A stretch of 64,000 nt of DNA, taken from Fructobacillus tropaeoli (GTDB lineage Bacteria > Bacillota > Bacilli > Lactobacillales > Lactobacillaceae). The stretch covers positions 94,368 through 158,367 of the forward strand of contig NZ_DF968081.1 of NCBI RefSeq assembly GCF_001047135.2, written 5' to 3'. Positions 42,108 to 51,979 of the stretch are shown here, in pieces. Within the stretch, counting starts at the first letter, position 1. Every line of letters begins with the position of its first letter. The notes below the pieces were generated by a model. That model worked only from the letters and a program-made list of their open reading frames with translations, was not told where the DNA came from and ran no database searches. A program made the translations under genes and the position numbers.

Positions 42108-43271
42108 TTATTGAACTAATTTTTCACCAATTTGTGCTAGAGCATAAGCTGCTGAACGTAACTGATCGGATGGCACATCACTAGCAAACTGGGAACCAGT
42201 TTCCTTATGTTTCAAACCAAGCTGAGACCTTAAGAGATTGGTTACCCGTTGCTTTTCAGAGGTTGGCACCATTTGGTAAGAAACACCCTCGTACATCACG
42301 CCCTGACCTTGCAAATGGTCAGAAACTTGGTTCTTCACAGCGCCACGGTACTTCTGGGCGATTTTAACAATGTCGTTAAAGGACAAATCAGTCTGGGCAT
42401 TCTTTGAAATTGCCTTAACGAAACTTGGATCAATCAACGTCTTGACGTTCACTGCCTTCTTTAGCATTGCTTCCAATACCAAGCGTTGGCGCTGTTGACG
42501 ACCATAATCACCCTGCGGATCATCATAGCGCATCCGTGAAAAGGCCAAGGCGGCATCACCGTCCATCACTGTCTTACTTGCTGACCAAGTCACACCGTTA
42601 TCGGTTGACTTCTCGTAAGAAGTAGAACCCTTGTGGAAACGATACAAATCAGGGCCATAATCATGAGCTGTTGCTTGACTATATTGGAAGGAAAGTGGGG
42701 ATTTAACTGAAACACCGCCAACCTTCTTAACCAAGGTTTCCAAGCCCTTCATATTAACTAGCGCATAAGTATCAATTGGCACGTTTAAGTAGTTTTGAAC
42801 AGCCTTCATGGAAGCACCAACGCCATCCAAACTATAAGCAGCATTTAACTTCTGTGGGAAGGTATCCTCATCACCTGGAATTGCTGTCATAATATCACGT
42901 GGAATTGAAACCATCGTGACCTTATTTTCCGTTGGGTTGACGGTGGCTACCATCATTGAATCACTCAAACCTGTTCGATCACGATCAAGTTCTCCAGTAT
43001 CAGTTCCCAAAATCAAAATTGAGAATGACTTGCCCTGGGCAATCAAACTTGAGACATCTCGGGTCTTTGAAATTTTAGCCGATTTTTGAATTGAATCAAT
43101 GGAACCTTTATATTCGCTATAGAGGTAAGCACCCCATCCGATTACACCAACCACGATGGCAAGTAGGATATATAAAATCCAACGTTTCACACGACTCTTC
43201 TTTTTCTTTGTTTGACGGACTTCATCAAACCGCCGTTGCCGTGAAAATTCATTATTATTTTGATCTGCCAT
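42108..43271 (-). CDS. LytR-CpsA-Psr family cell-wall glycopolymer ligase
   Basis: 387 residues. A basic cytoplasmic tail (KKKKSRVKRW), one membrane helix (ILYILLAIVVGVIGWGAYLY), then the LCP domain with LILGTDTGELDRDRTGLSDSM, VSIPRDIM and FSRMRYDDPQGDYGRQQRQR (the Arg/Asp lipid-phosphate binding residues). It attaches teichoic acids or polysaccharide to peptidoglycan. The start is placed at MADQNNN (43271); upstream codons to 43331 are less likely. Confidence 0.92.
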   Translation of the reverse strand: MADQNNNEFSRQRRFDEVRQTKKKKSRVKRWILYILLAIVVGVIGWGAYLYSEYKGSIDSIQKSAKISKTRDVSSLIAQGKSFSILILGTDTGELDRDRTGLSDSMMVATVNPTENKVTMVSIPRDIMTAIPGDEDTFPQKLNAAYSLDGVGASMKAVQNYLNVPIDTYALVNMKGLETLVKKVGGVSVKSPLSFQYSQATAHDYGPDLYRFHKGSTSYEKSTDNGVTWSASKTVMDGDAALAFSRMRYDDPQGDYGRQQRQRLVLEAMLKKAVNVKTLIDPSFVKAISKNAQTDLSFNDIVKIAQKYRGAVKNQVSDHLQGQGVMYEGVSYQMVPTSEKQRVTNLLRSQLGLKHKETGSQFASDVPSDQLRSAAYALAQIGEKLVQ

Positions 43272-43419
43272 AAGAACTTCGACACTCCATTTTTTTCGCC
43301 GTATTTGCGCGCTTCCTGGCTGCGCTCTCATGTTTCCTTATCTTACCACAAATGTAGTTGAATCAATAAAATATGGAGCTATCTGTCTACTTACTATCCA
43401 CATTTAACTTTTTCTTAAA

Positions 43420-43457
43420 CAAAAAAACACCTACATACTAATGTAAGTGTTTTAGTT
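43420..43457 (-). terminator. Terminator of the LysM-CAP gene
   Basis: ACACTTACAT-TAGT-ATGTAGGTGT followed by six or more T on the minus strand. Confidence 0.85.
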
Positions 43458-43481
43458 TAAATTAAGATTAATCGGTTAAGA

Positions 43482-44246
43482 TTAGCCAGCGATACCAACG
43501 ATAGTACCGTCAACGATTCCAAATCCAACCTTTGTGAAGCTGGCGTTCATCAACCAGTTACGGTGAGCTGGTGCAGCAATCATACCAGTTTCGTTGTACC
43601 ATGCATCAACAACTTGGCTTGGAGCCCAGTCGATTGCCACAACTTCAGGTCCAGCAACTTGTTGCATGTGACCAGTTGGCAAACCACCGTTTGCAACGGC
43701 GTTTTCAGCACGTGATTGTGCACGAGCAGCCAATGAAGCATCGTATGATACAGGTGCCAAACCAGCAGCTGCACGCTTAGCGTTCATAGCGTTGATGATT
43801 GTTTGAACTGAACCGCTAGCACCGGCTGAGTAAGTGCTGTAGTTAGCTGAAGATGAAGTAGTAGCAGCTTGTGCTTGAGTGTTTGTGTTTGTAGTAGCTT
43901 GTGTTTGAGTAGTTGCTGAAGAAGCAGTAGCAGCTGCGGCAGCGGCAGTACCTGCAGCTTCTGTCTGAGCAGTTGCCGTAGTTGTGTTAGCAGCTGCGGC
44001 TGCGGCTGTCCCAGCAGCGGTTCCATCAGTCTTGATGATGTCACCAACAAAAATCAAGTTAACGTTTTGAATGTTGTTCTTTGAAGCCAAGTCATCAACA
44101 GTCGTGTTGTTGTTGGCAGCGATTTGTGACAAGGTATCCCCTGCCTTAACAGTAATATCGTTGGCTGAAGCAACTGCTCCGGCACCTGCAAATGCAGCTG
44201 CACCAGCCACCGTCGCTAAAATAGTTTTGGTAATATTATTCTTCAT
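43482..44246 (-). CDS. Secreted LysM and CAP/SCP-domain protein
   Basis: 254 residues. Signal peptide (ILATVAGAAAFAGAGAVASA), one LysM (ITVKAGDTLSQIAANNNTTVDDLA), an Ala/Thr-rich linker of about 75 residues, then a CAP domain of about 110 residues (INAMNAKRAAAGLAPVSYDASLAARAQSRAENA, GHMQQ, NWLMNASFTKVGFGI). LysM binds peptidoglycan. CAP domains in bacteria have uncertain activity. Start at 44246 with GGAG nine bases upstream. It has its own promoter and terminator and probably is highly expressed. Confidence 0.9.
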   Translation of the reverse strand: MKNNITKTILATVAGAAAFAGAGAVASANDITVKAGDTLSQIAANNNTTVDDLASKNNIQNVNLIFVGDIIKTDGTAAGTAAAAAANTTTATAQTEAAGTAAAAAATASSATTQTQATTNTNTQAQAATTSSSANYSTYSAGASGSVQTIINAMNAKRAAAGLAPVSYDASLAARAQSRAENAVANGGLPTGHMQQVAGPEVVAIDWAPSQVVDAWYNETGMIAAPAHRNWLMNASFTKVGFGIVDGTIVGIAG

Positions 44247-44387
44247 GAGAGACATCTCCATTTTTTCTGCTTATGTTTGATTAGTAAGTGCTTAACTTAC
44301 GCTTAATCTATATATTCATTTTAGACACTGGTTATTGCTGGCCCCTTTCTGTAATGTTACACAGACATTACATTTGACTCTTTTGAA

Positions 44388-45362
44388 TTACAAAGAGCCC
44401 TTATAGAGCAAAGAGCCATAGGTAAAACCTGCTCCAAAACCAGTCAACAAGACCTTTTTCTCTGCTAAATCCGTACTTTCTCGCAACTGGTCAAAGGCCA
44501 TCGCAATCCCCGCAGAGGACGAATTACCATACTTTTCGACGTTCGTGATGAACTTTGCCATTGGTTGATTCAAGGCATCAGCCACCTTCTCAATCATCCT
44601 CAGGTTGGCTTGGTGCAAAATCACATAGTCCACATCATCAATTGTTAAGTCTTGCCCTGCCAAGAATTGTTGGATATGATTTGGAATCAAAGTGGTCACT
44701 TCTTGATAAACCATCCGTCCTTCCTGAAAAAAGGCATCAATCTTTGGATAGTTGTCGGCGCTCAAAGATGTTAATGGCTCGATTCGACCGGAATGGACAA
44801 CATCTGCATCACCTATCGTATGCAAATCAGTGGCCAAGACTTCGCCTTGTTCGCTAGGGGCTAACAAAACAGCGCCAGCACCATCACCAAAGAAAACGGT
44901 ACTCGTTCGATCACGGAAATCCATCATCTTCGAGTTCACTTCAGCAGCAATCACCAAGCCATACCGGTATTGCCCAGTCTTCATAAAGTTATCGGCTGTC
45001 GTCAAACCAAAAACAAAGCCGGCACAAGCAGTTGATAGATCAAAGCCAAAGGCCTTTTTGGCTCCTAAATTACGTTGCACCAAAGCTGCCGTTGAAGGTG
45101 CCAGGCCATCCGGGGTAAAAGTGGTTACAATGATAAAATCAACTTCTTCGGCCGAAACACCTGCTTCGTTTAGCGCTTGCTGGGCCGCCTTCGTTGCCAA
45201 ATCAGACGTATTTTCCCCTTGTAAAGAGACATGCCGTTCCTGTATTCCGGTGTGACTGACAATCCATTCGTCCGAAGTATCAATCACTTTCGCCAAGTCA
45301 TCGTTCGTGACAACATCTTCTGGCACATAATGACCACTGGCGATTATTTTACTTCCAAACAT
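44388..45362 (-). CDS. fabH: Second 3-oxoacyl-ACP synthase III
   Basis: 324 residues with the full triad: Cys in LSTACAGFVFG, His in ILHQANLRM and Asn in YGNSSSAGIA. It is clearly paralogous to the fab-cluster FabH at 14987 (similar length, ENTSDLAT in both) but stands alone beside valS. It may take a different primer (branched or longer acyl-CoA) or be a spare initiator; the sequence does not say which. Confidence 0.9.
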   Translation of the reverse strand: MFGSKIIASGHYVPEDVVTNDDLAKVIDTSDEWIVSHTGIQERHVSLQGENTSDLATKAAQQALNEAGVSAEEVDFIIVTTFTPDGLAPSTAALVQRNLGAKKAFGFDLSTACAGFVFGLTTADNFMKTGQYRYGLVIAAEVNSKMMDFRDRTSTVFFGDGAGAVLLAPSEQGEVLATDLHTIGDADVVHSGRIEPLTSLSADNYPKIDAFFQEGRMVYQEVTTLIPNHIQQFLAGQDLTIDDVDYVILHQANLRMIEKVADALNQPMAKFITNVEKYGNSSSAGIAMAFDQLRESTDLAEKKVLLTGFGAGFTYGSLLYKGSL

Positions 45363-45462
45363 ATTATTACCTATATAAATAAAACCAATCCATCTTGGAA
45401 CTTCGTCAATATGTGTAAATCGTCTTACTAATTTACACGGCTCATATTAACCTAACATAAAA

Positions 45463-45487
45463 ACCCCACCAAAGGTGAGGATTTTTA
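45463..45487 (-). terminator. valS terminator
   Basis: CCTCACC-TTT-GGTGGGG followed by five T on the minus strand. Confidence 0.8.
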
Positions 45488-45503
45488 TTACTATTCAGTT
45501 ATT

Positions 45504-48185
45504 TTACCCTTGCGCTTGTAAATCAGCAATGCGCTTTTGAGTTGAAGCAAGCTTTTCTTCCCAGTCAGCAAGCTTCTCACGTTCGGCAGCAACAACCTTT
45601 TCAGGCGCCGAATTGACAAACTTTTCGTTTGAAAGCTTACCATTGGCACGAGCAACTTCCTTTTGGAACTTGTCAGCTTCACCTTGGAGGCGACTGATTT
45701 CCGCTTCAATATCAATCAAACCAGCCAACGGGACATAAACTTCCGCACCAGTGATGACCTGTGACATGGCCAATTGCGGCACAGTCACGTCCGTATCAAT
45801 CGTCAAAGATTCTGGCTTGACAAAGCGATCAATATAGTCCGCATTTTCATTAAAGATTGACTTCAATGCTGGATCCGTGACCTTGATAATCACGTTGATT
45901 GGCTTTGACATTGGTGCCTTTGCTTCGGCGCGGATGTTACGAACAGCAACAATCAAATCTTGCAAAGACTTGAAGGAAGCGGCTGCTTCAGCATTCGCCA
46001 AAGATTCTTGGTAAACAGGATAAGCTTGGATACCGAGGTGTTCATCCTTGCCCTTTTGCTGTGGCATTTCTTGCCAAATAGCTTCAGAAACAAACGGCAT
46101 GATTGGTTGGAGCAAGCGCAACGTTTGATCCAAAACATAGGCCAAAGTTTGCTGAACAGCTGTTTTATCCCCATCGCCATTCAATGATTCCTTAGTCATT
46201 TCAACGTACCAATCGGCCAAATCAGACCAGATAAAGTTGTACAAATCCCGACCAGCTTCACCGAATTCAAACTTCTCGAAGTTTTCAGAAACTTCCTTAA
46301 CCGTTGCATTCAAGCGGTCCAAAATCCATTGATCGGCCAGCGTTTGTTGGTCCTTAGCTGGCACTTCAGCCTTCGTGTCATCATCGAGGTTCATGATGAC
46401 ATAGCGGGCAACGTTCCAAATCTTGTTAATGAAGTTCCAGGCCGCATCCATCTTTTCATAAGTAAAGCGGACGTCTTGACCAGGTGTTGAACCCGTTGCC
46501 AGGAACCAACGTAAGGCATCGGCACCATACTTTTCAATCACGTCCATTGGGTCAACACCGTTACCCAATGACTTTGACATCTTGCGACCTTCACCATCAC
46601 GAATCAAGCCGTGAATCAAGACGTTCTTAAATGGTCGTTGACCAGTAAACTCTTTTCCTTGGAACATCATTCGGGCAACCCAGAAGAAGATAATATCATA
46701 ACCAGTTACCAAGGTATTCGTTGGATAGTACTTGGCATAGTCGCCGTCCAAGTCGTTTGGCCAGCCCATCGTTGAAAATGGCCAAAGGGCTGAAGAGAAC
46801 CAAGTATCCAAAACATCTGGGTCACGTTCCCAATCAGCGCCAGGCGCCTCTGTCCCAACGTACATTTCTTCTCGGTCCGTTCCCTTGTTCTTGTACCAGG
46901 CTGGAATTTGGTGGCCCCACCAGAGTTGACGTGAAATTACCCAGTCGCGGATGTTTTCCATCCAGCGGGTAAAGGTATCTTCAAATCGACCAGGAACAAA
47001 GTTTACCTTTTCGTCAGCATTTTGCTGCATGGCCAAAATTTGCTTAGCCAATGGCTCCATTTTAACGAACCACTGTGTTGAAAGACGTGATTCGATTTGA
47101 ACACCTGTCCGTTCAGAGTGGCCAACTGAGTGAACCAGTGGTTCTACTTCAAGCATGAACCCTTGTTCTTGCAAATCAGCGACCATGGCTTTACGGCCTT
47201 CGAAACGATCAAGGCCAACATACTTGCCGGCGTTTTCGTTCAAATGAGCATCCTCCGTCATCGTGTTGATGCGTTCCAAATCATGACGATTTCCGACTTG
47301 GAAATCGTTTGGATCGTGGGCTGGCGTAATCTTGACCATTCCAGTTCCAAAGTCTTTTTCAACATATTCATCAGCGATAATTGGAATCTCACGGTTAACA
47401 AGCGGTACCTTAACCGTCTTGCCAATCAAGTCCTTGTAGCGTTCGTCTGATGGATGAACAGCAACGGCAACGTCTCCGAACATCGTTTCTGGACGCGTTG
47501 TAGCAATTTCGATATAGTCCTTACCATTCAACGTTGTACCATCCGTAAATGGATACTTGACGTGGTAGAAGGCACCTTCATCATCTTGATAAATGACTTC
47601 AATATCTGACAAAGCCGTTCGAGCCTGTGGGTCCCAGTTAATAATATATTCACCACGGTAAATCAGACCCTTATTATACAAATCGATAAAGACCTTGTTA
47701 ACCGCCTGGTTTAGCCCTTCATCCAATGTAAAGCGTTCACGGCTATAGTCCAACGACAAGCCCATCTTGCCCCATTGTTGCTTGATGGTTGAAGCATATT
47801 CGTTTTTCCAGTCCCACACTTGTTCGACAAATTTTTCGCGACCCAAATCATAGCGGGAAACACCTTGTTCGCGCAGACGTTGTTCAACCTTAGCTTGAGT
47901 AGCGATACCAGCATGATCCATTCCTGGCAACCACAATGTATCAAAGCCTTGCATCCGCTTTTGCCGGATTAACATATCCTGCAAAGTTGTATCCCAGGCA
48001 TGACCAAGGTGCAACTTACCGGTAACGTTTGGTGGTGGAATCACCACTGAGTAAGGTTCTGGTTCTTGACCCTGAATGGCCTGATTTGCTTCTGGTGCAA
48101 ACAAATCATTATCCAACCAGTCTTGGTAACGGCCAGCCTCAACGGCTGTTGGATCGTACTTGGTTGACATTTCAACTTCACGCAT
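45504..48185 (-). CDS. valS: Valyl-tRNA synthetase
   Basis: 893 residues. [16 protein letters not shown] is the HIGH region, [16 protein letters not shown] the KMSKS loop, and the C-terminal coiled coil ([22 protein letters not shown]) is present. Start at 48185 (MREVEMS) follows AGGAGA by eight bases. Expression is controlled by the T-box leader at 48228-48411. Confidence 0.97.
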   Translation of the reverse strand: MREVEMSTKYDPTAVEAGRYQDWLDNDLFAPEANQAIQGQEPEPYSVVIPPPNVTGKLHLGHAWDTTLQDMLIRQKRMQGFDTLWLPGMDHAGIATQAKVEQRLREQGVSRYDLGREKFVEQVWDWKNEYASTIKQQWGKMGLSLDYSRERFTLDEGLNQAVNKVFIDLYNKGLIYRGEYIINWDPQARTALSDIEVIYQDDEGAFYHVKYPFTDGTTLNGKDYIEIATTRPETMFGDVAVAVHPSDERYKDLIGKTVKVPLVNREIPIIADEYVEKDFGTGMVKITPAHDPNDFQVGNRHDLERINTMTEDAHLNENAGKYVGLDRFEGRKAMVADLQEQGFMLEVEPLVHSVGHSERTGVQIESRLSTQWFVKMEPLAKQILAMQQNADEKVNFVPGRFEDTFTRWMENIRDWVISRQLWWGHQIPAWYKNKGTDREEMYVGTEAPGADWERDPDVLDTWFSSALWPFSTMGWPNDLDGDYAKYYPTNTLVTGYDIIFFWVARMMFQGKEFTGQRPFKNVLIHGLIRDGEGRKMSKSLGNGVDPMDVIEKYGADALRWFLATGSTPGQDVRFTYEKMDAAWNFINKIWNVARYVIMNLDDDTKAEVPAKDQQTLADQWILDRLNATVKEVSENFEKFEFGEAGRDLYNFIWSDLADWYVEMTKESLNGDGDKTAVQQTLAYVLDQTLRLLQPIMPFVSEAIWQEMPQQKGKDEHLGIQAYPVYQESLANAEAAASFKSLQDLIVAVRNIRAEAKAPMSKPINVIIKVTDPALKSIFNENADYIDRFVKPESLTIDTDVTVPQLAMSQVITGAEVYVPLAGLIDIEAEISRLQGEADKFQKEVARANGKLSNEKFVNSAPEKVVAAEREKLADWEEKLASTQKRIADLQAQG

Positions 48186-48227
48186 AGCAAATCTCCTTTA
48201 ATAGTAATGTGGCCTGTGGTCCAAAAT

Positions 48228-48447
48228 AAAAAGCGCCCTAATCTTTCGATTAGGACGCTTACACGTGGTACCACCTAAATTGCTATCGACAATTTTGATA
48301 GCCACTCATTCATTAACATTTTTAACGCCAAAGCAACCTTCCACATTAACAGTCCTAGTTTTCACCACCCACTAGGTCTCTCACAGCTGCGCTTGTGTAC
48401 TCCTCATTAGCTTCCCTAAGTGTACAAAGGACCATGAAAATAGTCAA
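48228..48447 (-). promoter_or_regulatory. T-box riboswitch and promoter of valS
   Basis: Minus-strand promoter TTGACT (48442-48447) and TACACT (48419-48424), 17-base spacer. The leader has the T-box AGGTGGTACCACG (48264-48276), which pairs with uncharged tRNA acceptor. The terminator GCGTCCTAATC-GAAA-GATTAGGGCGC with T-run is at 48229-48260. Uncharged tRNA-Val would stabilise the antiterminator. I could not place the Val specifier with certainty. Confidence 0.9.
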
Positions 48448-48504
48448 GCTAATTTTATGCCATGACTAATCCTTCATAACCTTTTATATACAAGAACTTG
48501 CGTA

Positions 48505-49095
48505 TTAAGCAACCTTCTTCTGTGCTGCTTGGAGGGCCGCTTGAGCCGCCTGTAGCTGACCATTTGCCTGATTCAACGCACTCTGTGCACTTTGCTTATC
48601 ATTATCATTCGTTGCACTATTAACCTTATTTTGTGCAGCAGTAACTGCCGCTTGAGCACTCGTTACAGCATTTTGAAACGGTTGGAGATAAGCAATAGCA
48701 TCAGATTGCGCTTTCGCATCAGCTGCATCTTTTGCAGCTTTTGAAGACGACGCAGCGGCAGCAGACTGTGCAGCAGCTGCAGAAGATTGTGCTGCTGCTA
48801 ATGCAGCTGAATTAGATGCCGCCGTGTTATTAGTTGAACTTGAAGACGTTGTTGTATCGTCTGTATCGTCAGAATCAGATGATGACGAATCACCAAAGTC
48901 GTAAGTATGCTTCTTAGACGATGAGTATGAAATATCCGGTGTTGGTGTATCACTTGATTTCTTAGATGAAGCTGACCCAATCATGTAAAAGGCCACCCCA
49001 CCGACAATCAAAACAAGAATTAACCAAAACCACCATTGCTTATAAAATCGACGCTTACGGCCATCCGTCTTCCGCCGTTGAGAACGAGATAACAT
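48505..49095 (-). CDS. Membrane-anchored Ser/Ala-rich coiled-coil protein of unknown function
   Basis: 196 residues. A very basic tail (SQRRKTDGRKRRFYKQ), one helix (WWFWLILVLIVGGVAFYMIG), a low-complexity Ser/Asp/Thr stretch (about 40-95), then an Ala/Gln/Ser-rich coiled coil to the end (AVTSAQAAVTAAQNKV). No enzyme motif. Topology suggests an extracellular coiled coil, perhaps a scaffold for cell-wall enzymes. I do not recognise a named family. Confidence 0.7.
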   Translation of the reverse strand: MLSRSQRRKTDGRKRRFYKQWWFWLILVLIVGGVAFYMIGSASSKKSSDTPTPDISYSSSKKHTYDFGDSSSSDSDDTDDTTTSSSSTNNTAASNSAALAAAQSSAAAAQSAAAASSSKAAKDAADAKAQSDAIAYLQPFQNAVTSAQAAVTAAQNKVNSATNDNDKQSAQSALNQANGQLQAAQAALQAAQKKVA

Positions 49096-49337
49096 AAATA
49101 GAACCTTCCTTTGCCAGTAACCATTTTCCGTAAAATCCGCTCTTTTTATCTAAACATTTTGGGATTAAATCGAAATATAACAGCTGAAATGATTCGGCCG
49201 TCCTTGGCTATTCTGTACTTGATATTGCTACTAATCATCAAACAAATAGCTACTGTTTGTCTGAAAATTTCTGGCTAGCTAAACTAGCTTCACTCTTTTA
49301 TTTTAGCAGGCTTTTGTGAAAAGAGCCAATTTTCAGC

Positions 49338-49366
49338 AAAAGAAAAAGCACCCTTTCGGGTGCTTT
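49338..49366 (-). terminator. Terminator of the CNT gene
   Basis: AGCACCC-GAAA-GGGTGCT followed by TTTTC on the minus strand. The 49096-49337 gap otherwise shows nothing I can support beyond the upstream region of the coiled-coil gene. Confidence 0.8.
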
Positions 49367-49378
49367 CTAAACAAACTT

Positions 49379-50647
49379 TTACCAAACAAAGAGACCAACC
49401 ATTGCTGCTGAGAATAATGAAACCAAAATTCCAGACAACAACAAGTAAACAACGTTCTTAGCGATCACTTCGTTCTTTTCCTTGTTAACCAAGCCCTTGA
49501 AGGCTCCGATAATCATACCGATTGTTGACAAGTTGGCAAATGACGTTAAGAAGACCGTCAAAACTGCCTTATAGTGTGGTGCGTAATGAGCAATTTCACC
49601 AGTTACCTTACCCATGACAACGAATTCATTGGTCACCAACTTCGTTCCCATGAATTGTGCCAAATCGAAGGCAGTCTGGTTGCCGAAGCCCATCAACCAA
49701 GCAAATGGGAACATCACAATTCCCAAGATGTGCTCCAATGACAACCAAGGGTTGACCCAAGCCAAAATCTTGTCGACAAGTGCAGCCAAGGCAACGAAGG
49801 CAATCACGTTGGCAGCGATAATCAAGATCAACTTACCGGCGCCCAAGATTGAGTCGCCCAAGAATGAGAAGAATGGTTCGCGTGCTGGCTTTTCAGCCTT
49901 TTCGATTTCTTCTTGTGCTAATTCTTGTGAGCCAGATTCAGCGTTTTCTGCTGCAGGAGCAGCAGTACCGATTGTCGCAATGGTATCTTCTTCCTCAGTT
50001 ACTTCAACTGGGTTCAAGATTGATGTCACAATCAAAGCGTTAATCACGTTGATTGGCACAGCAGTCAAGATATACATTGCAGGCATCATTTGCATATAAG
50101 AACCAAGGATTGATGCCGTCACACAAGACATTGACATCATCGCCAACGTCAAGTTACGTGAAGCCTTCATCTGGTTCAATTGGATACCAGAAACCGCGAG
50201 TGCTTCCGTGTTTCCCAAGAACATCATTTCAACTGAGAAAAATGATTCGAACTTAGGTTGACCGGAAAGCTTTGACAAACCGCGACCAACCCACTTAATA
50301 ATAAATGGCAAGACCCCGATATAAGTCAAAATGTCAAACAATGGCACAACCAAGAGGATTGGCAACAACGCTGAAACAACGAAGTTTGATGGCAAAGCCA
50401 TTCCAGTTGGCTTCAAAGCGAAGTCAATTCCAGCACTGGCAGCAGAAATCAAGCTGTCAAAGCCAGAAGCGGCTCCCTTAACAAGGCTCCGACCCAACGG
50501 AAAGCCTGTCAAAAGCCAAGCTAAGACCAAGTTGGTGACAACCATGATTGAAACCGACTTCCAATTAATGGCTGAACGGTTTTTTGAAAACAAGACGGCC
50601 AAGGCGATAAACACCAAAAGACCGATGATGTTAATGAACAAATACAT
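49379..50647 (-). CDS. Concentrative nucleoside transporter
   Basis: 422 residues with the NupC/CNT layout: helices with VEMMFLGNTEALAVSGIQL, an acidic cytoplasmic loop (ELAQEEIEKAEKPAREP), and the core GFGNQTAFDLAQFMGTKLVTNEFVVM and SFANLSTIGMIIGAF. It imports nucleosides with H+ or Na+. It is divergent from pnuC, with a possible shared operator between. Confidence 0.9.
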   Translation of the reverse strand: MYLFINIIGLLVFIALAVLFSKNRSAINWKSVSIMVVTNLVLAWLLTGFPLGRSLVKGAASGFDSLISAASAGIDFALKPTGMALPSNFVVSALLPILLVVPLFDILTYIGVLPFIIKWVGRGLSKLSGQPKFESFFSVEMMFLGNTEALAVSGIQLNQMKASRNLTLAMMSMSCVTASILGSYMQMMPAMYILTAVPINVINALIVTSILNPVEVTEEEDTIATIGTAAPAAENAESGSQELAQEEIEKAEKPAREPFFSFLGDSILGAGKLILIIAANVIAFVALAALVDKILAWVNPWLSLEHILGIVMFPFAWLMGFGNQTAFDLAQFMGTKLVTNEFVVMGKVTGEIAHYAPHYKAVLTVFLTSFANLSTIGMIIGAFKGLVNKEKNEVIAKNVVYLLLSGILVSLFSAAMVGLFVW

Positions 50648-50753
50648 GATGTGATACTCCCTTAAATTTAAAAATCACGGTTTCTTCAAACATATCAATT
50701 ATAGCACGCAAAGGGCTTCTCCATCCCATCCTCAAGCGATTTAATTTTCATTT

Positions 50754-50797
50754 AAAGCGAACGTTTCCACAAAATCAATTGATACGTTCGCTTTTTT
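50754..50797. promoter_or_regulatory. Inverted CGAAC boxes (PurBox-like) or hairpin between CNT and pnuC
   Basis: AAAGCGAACGTTT (50754-50766) and its inverted copy ending at 50782-50794 are about 15 bases apart. PurR PurBoxes are inverted CGAAC boxes spaced 16-17 bases; the core matches but flanking bases differ. The same arms with six T also form a terminator-like hairpin on the plus strand, yet no plus-strand gene precedes it. Either reading is possible. Confidence 0.4.
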
Positions 50798-50803
50798 CGG
50801 GAG

Positions 50804-50873
50804 TATACTAGAGCGATTACAAACCGGTGCGTTGCTTCCGTCACGGCACCTAAAAAACAACAAGGAGAAAACA
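50804..50873 (+). promoter_or_regulatory. Promoter and probable NAD+-II (pnuC) riboswitch
   Basis: TATACT (50804-50809) is the -10. The 5' UTR begins GATTACAAACCGGTGC, continues GCTTCCGTCACGGCACC and runs into AACAAGGAG just before the pnuC start. GGTGC can pair with GCACC, leaving CCGT/ACGG for a nested or pseudoknot helix near the ribosome binding site. This fits my memory of the compact pnuC-motif riboswitch of Lactobacillales, which blocks translation when NAD+ or NMN is bound; the match needs a covariance search. Confidence 0.6.
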
Positions 50874-51641
50874 ATGATGGAGAATGTAAAGAACAAGACG
50901 AGCTTCTGGCTGATTTTTAAGGAGACAATGTCGCCTAGACGGATCATACAAGATCTGGTCAGCCTCAGTAAAATGACGAAGGCGCTCCTATTATTAATGA
51001 TTGTCGCCCAAGTCGCCACTTTTTTAATCGGTGGCAGCTTTAATGGGATGGCCTGGTTGACCGTCTCAACGGGGGTTAGTTCACTGATCAACCTCGCCTT
51101 AGTCGACCAGGGTAAGCAAAGTAATTACTTCTGGGGATTAATTGGTGCGGCAACATGGATGATTGTTGCCCTGTTTTCAAGAACTTATGGTGACTTCACC
51201 TCCCAGGGATTCGCATTTATCATGCAGTTTATCGGTATTGCGGCCTGGGCCCGCTATCGCGGCGGTGCCGAGAAGGAGCTTCCTTCCCGTAAATTAACGC
51301 TGCATACCGCTCTCATCACAACTTTAATCACCATTCTTTCTTATATAACGGTCGTCGCTTTTTCCAAGCACTTTAACGGCCTTCAAATTTACCTGGATTC
51401 GGCCGTCCTTCCATTGAATATCGTCGGCCAAATCTTAATGACATACGGTTTCCGTTCTCAATGGATTGCCTGGTTGGCTTCCGACGTGATACAAGTCATT
51501 GTCTGGTACCGCAATATCTTTTTGATTCACGACGCCTATGCCAGTTCCATGTTTGTCCTTCAGGTCATTATCTTATTGAATGCCCTCTATGGAACTTGGT
51601 ATTGGTACAAGAAGGCCCAGCCCGGTCAACCTTCTTTATAA
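50874..51641 (+). CDS. pnuC: Nicotinamide riboside/mononucleotide transporter
   Basis: 255 residues, seven or so helices. The PnuC signature tryptophan/asparagine helices are visible (LVDQGKQSNYFWGLIGAATW, YRGGAEKE, WLASDVIQVIVWYRN, LLNALYGTWYWYK). It takes up NAD precursors. Start at 50874 follows AAGGAG by six or seven bases. An AAAATCAG motif overlaps its stop codon. Confidence 0.92.
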   Translation: MMENVKNKTSFWLIFKETMSPRRIIQDLVSLSKMTKALLLLMIVAQVATFLIGGSFNGMAWLTVSTGVSSLINLALVDQGKQSNYFWGLIGAATWMIVALFSRTYGDFTSQGFAFIMQFIGIAAWARYRGGAEKELPSRKLTLHTALITTLITILSYITVVAFSKHFNGLQIYLDSAVLPLNIVGQILMTYGFRSQWIAWLASDVIQVIVWYRNIFLIHDAYASSMFVLQVIILLNALYGTWYWYKKAQPGQPSL

Positions 51642-51661
51642 AATCAGTTTCAACAGCACGC

Positions 51662-51701
51662 AAAAAGACGGCGGTTGCTTTCATGCAACCACCGTCTTTT
51701 T
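51662..51701. terminator. Bidirectional terminator between pnuC and tRNA-Asn
   Basis: AAAAGACGGCGGTTGC and GCAACCACCGTCTTTT with one mismatch; T-runs on both strands. Confidence 0.85.
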
Positions 51702-51714
51702 ACTTTACCCACTA

Positions 51715-51787
51715 CTGCCCCAGCTGGACTCGAACCAGCGACCCTCGCATTAACAGTGCGGCGTTCTACCAACTGAACTACGGAGCA
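51715..51787 (-). tRNA. tRNA-Asn (GTT), copy 1
   Basis: 73 nt, no encoded CCA. Anticodon loop CTGTTAA gives GTT; D-loop AGTTCAGTTGGTAGA and T-loop GGTTCGAGTCC are normal. Confidence 0.96.
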
Positions 51788-51805
51788 ATTAATTACCATA
51801 CGTTT

Positions 51806-51834
51806 ATAATACATAACGTCCAACAATTAGTCAA
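51806..51834 (-). promoter_or_regulatory. Promoter of tRNA-Asn copy 1
   Basis: TTGACT (51829-51834) and TATTAT (51806-51811), 17-base spacer, on the minus strand. Confidence 0.75.
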
Positions 51835-51935
51835 GGATTTTATGAGATATTTTTAATTTATTGTTCATCAATTGACGATAGCCATTCCGAACAAATAAAT
51901 TCACCAATCTTTTTTATTCTAATTTATAAAATAAA

Positions 51936-51971
51936 AAAGCGTTGGTTGTCAAGTGACAACCAACACTGATT
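51936..51971 (-). terminator. Terminator of tRNA-Asn copy 2
   Basis: GTTGGTTGTC-ACTT-GACAACCAAC followed by GC and six T on the minus strand. Confidence 0.85.
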
Positions 51972-51979
51972 TGGCTAGG

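Larger units (their letters stand above)
51714..51843 (-). repeat. tRNA-Asn tandem duplication, copy 1
   Basis: About 130 bases, including the tRNA and its promoter, match 51980-52109 with only a few differences, all in the promoter spacer and flank. Confidence 0.85.
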
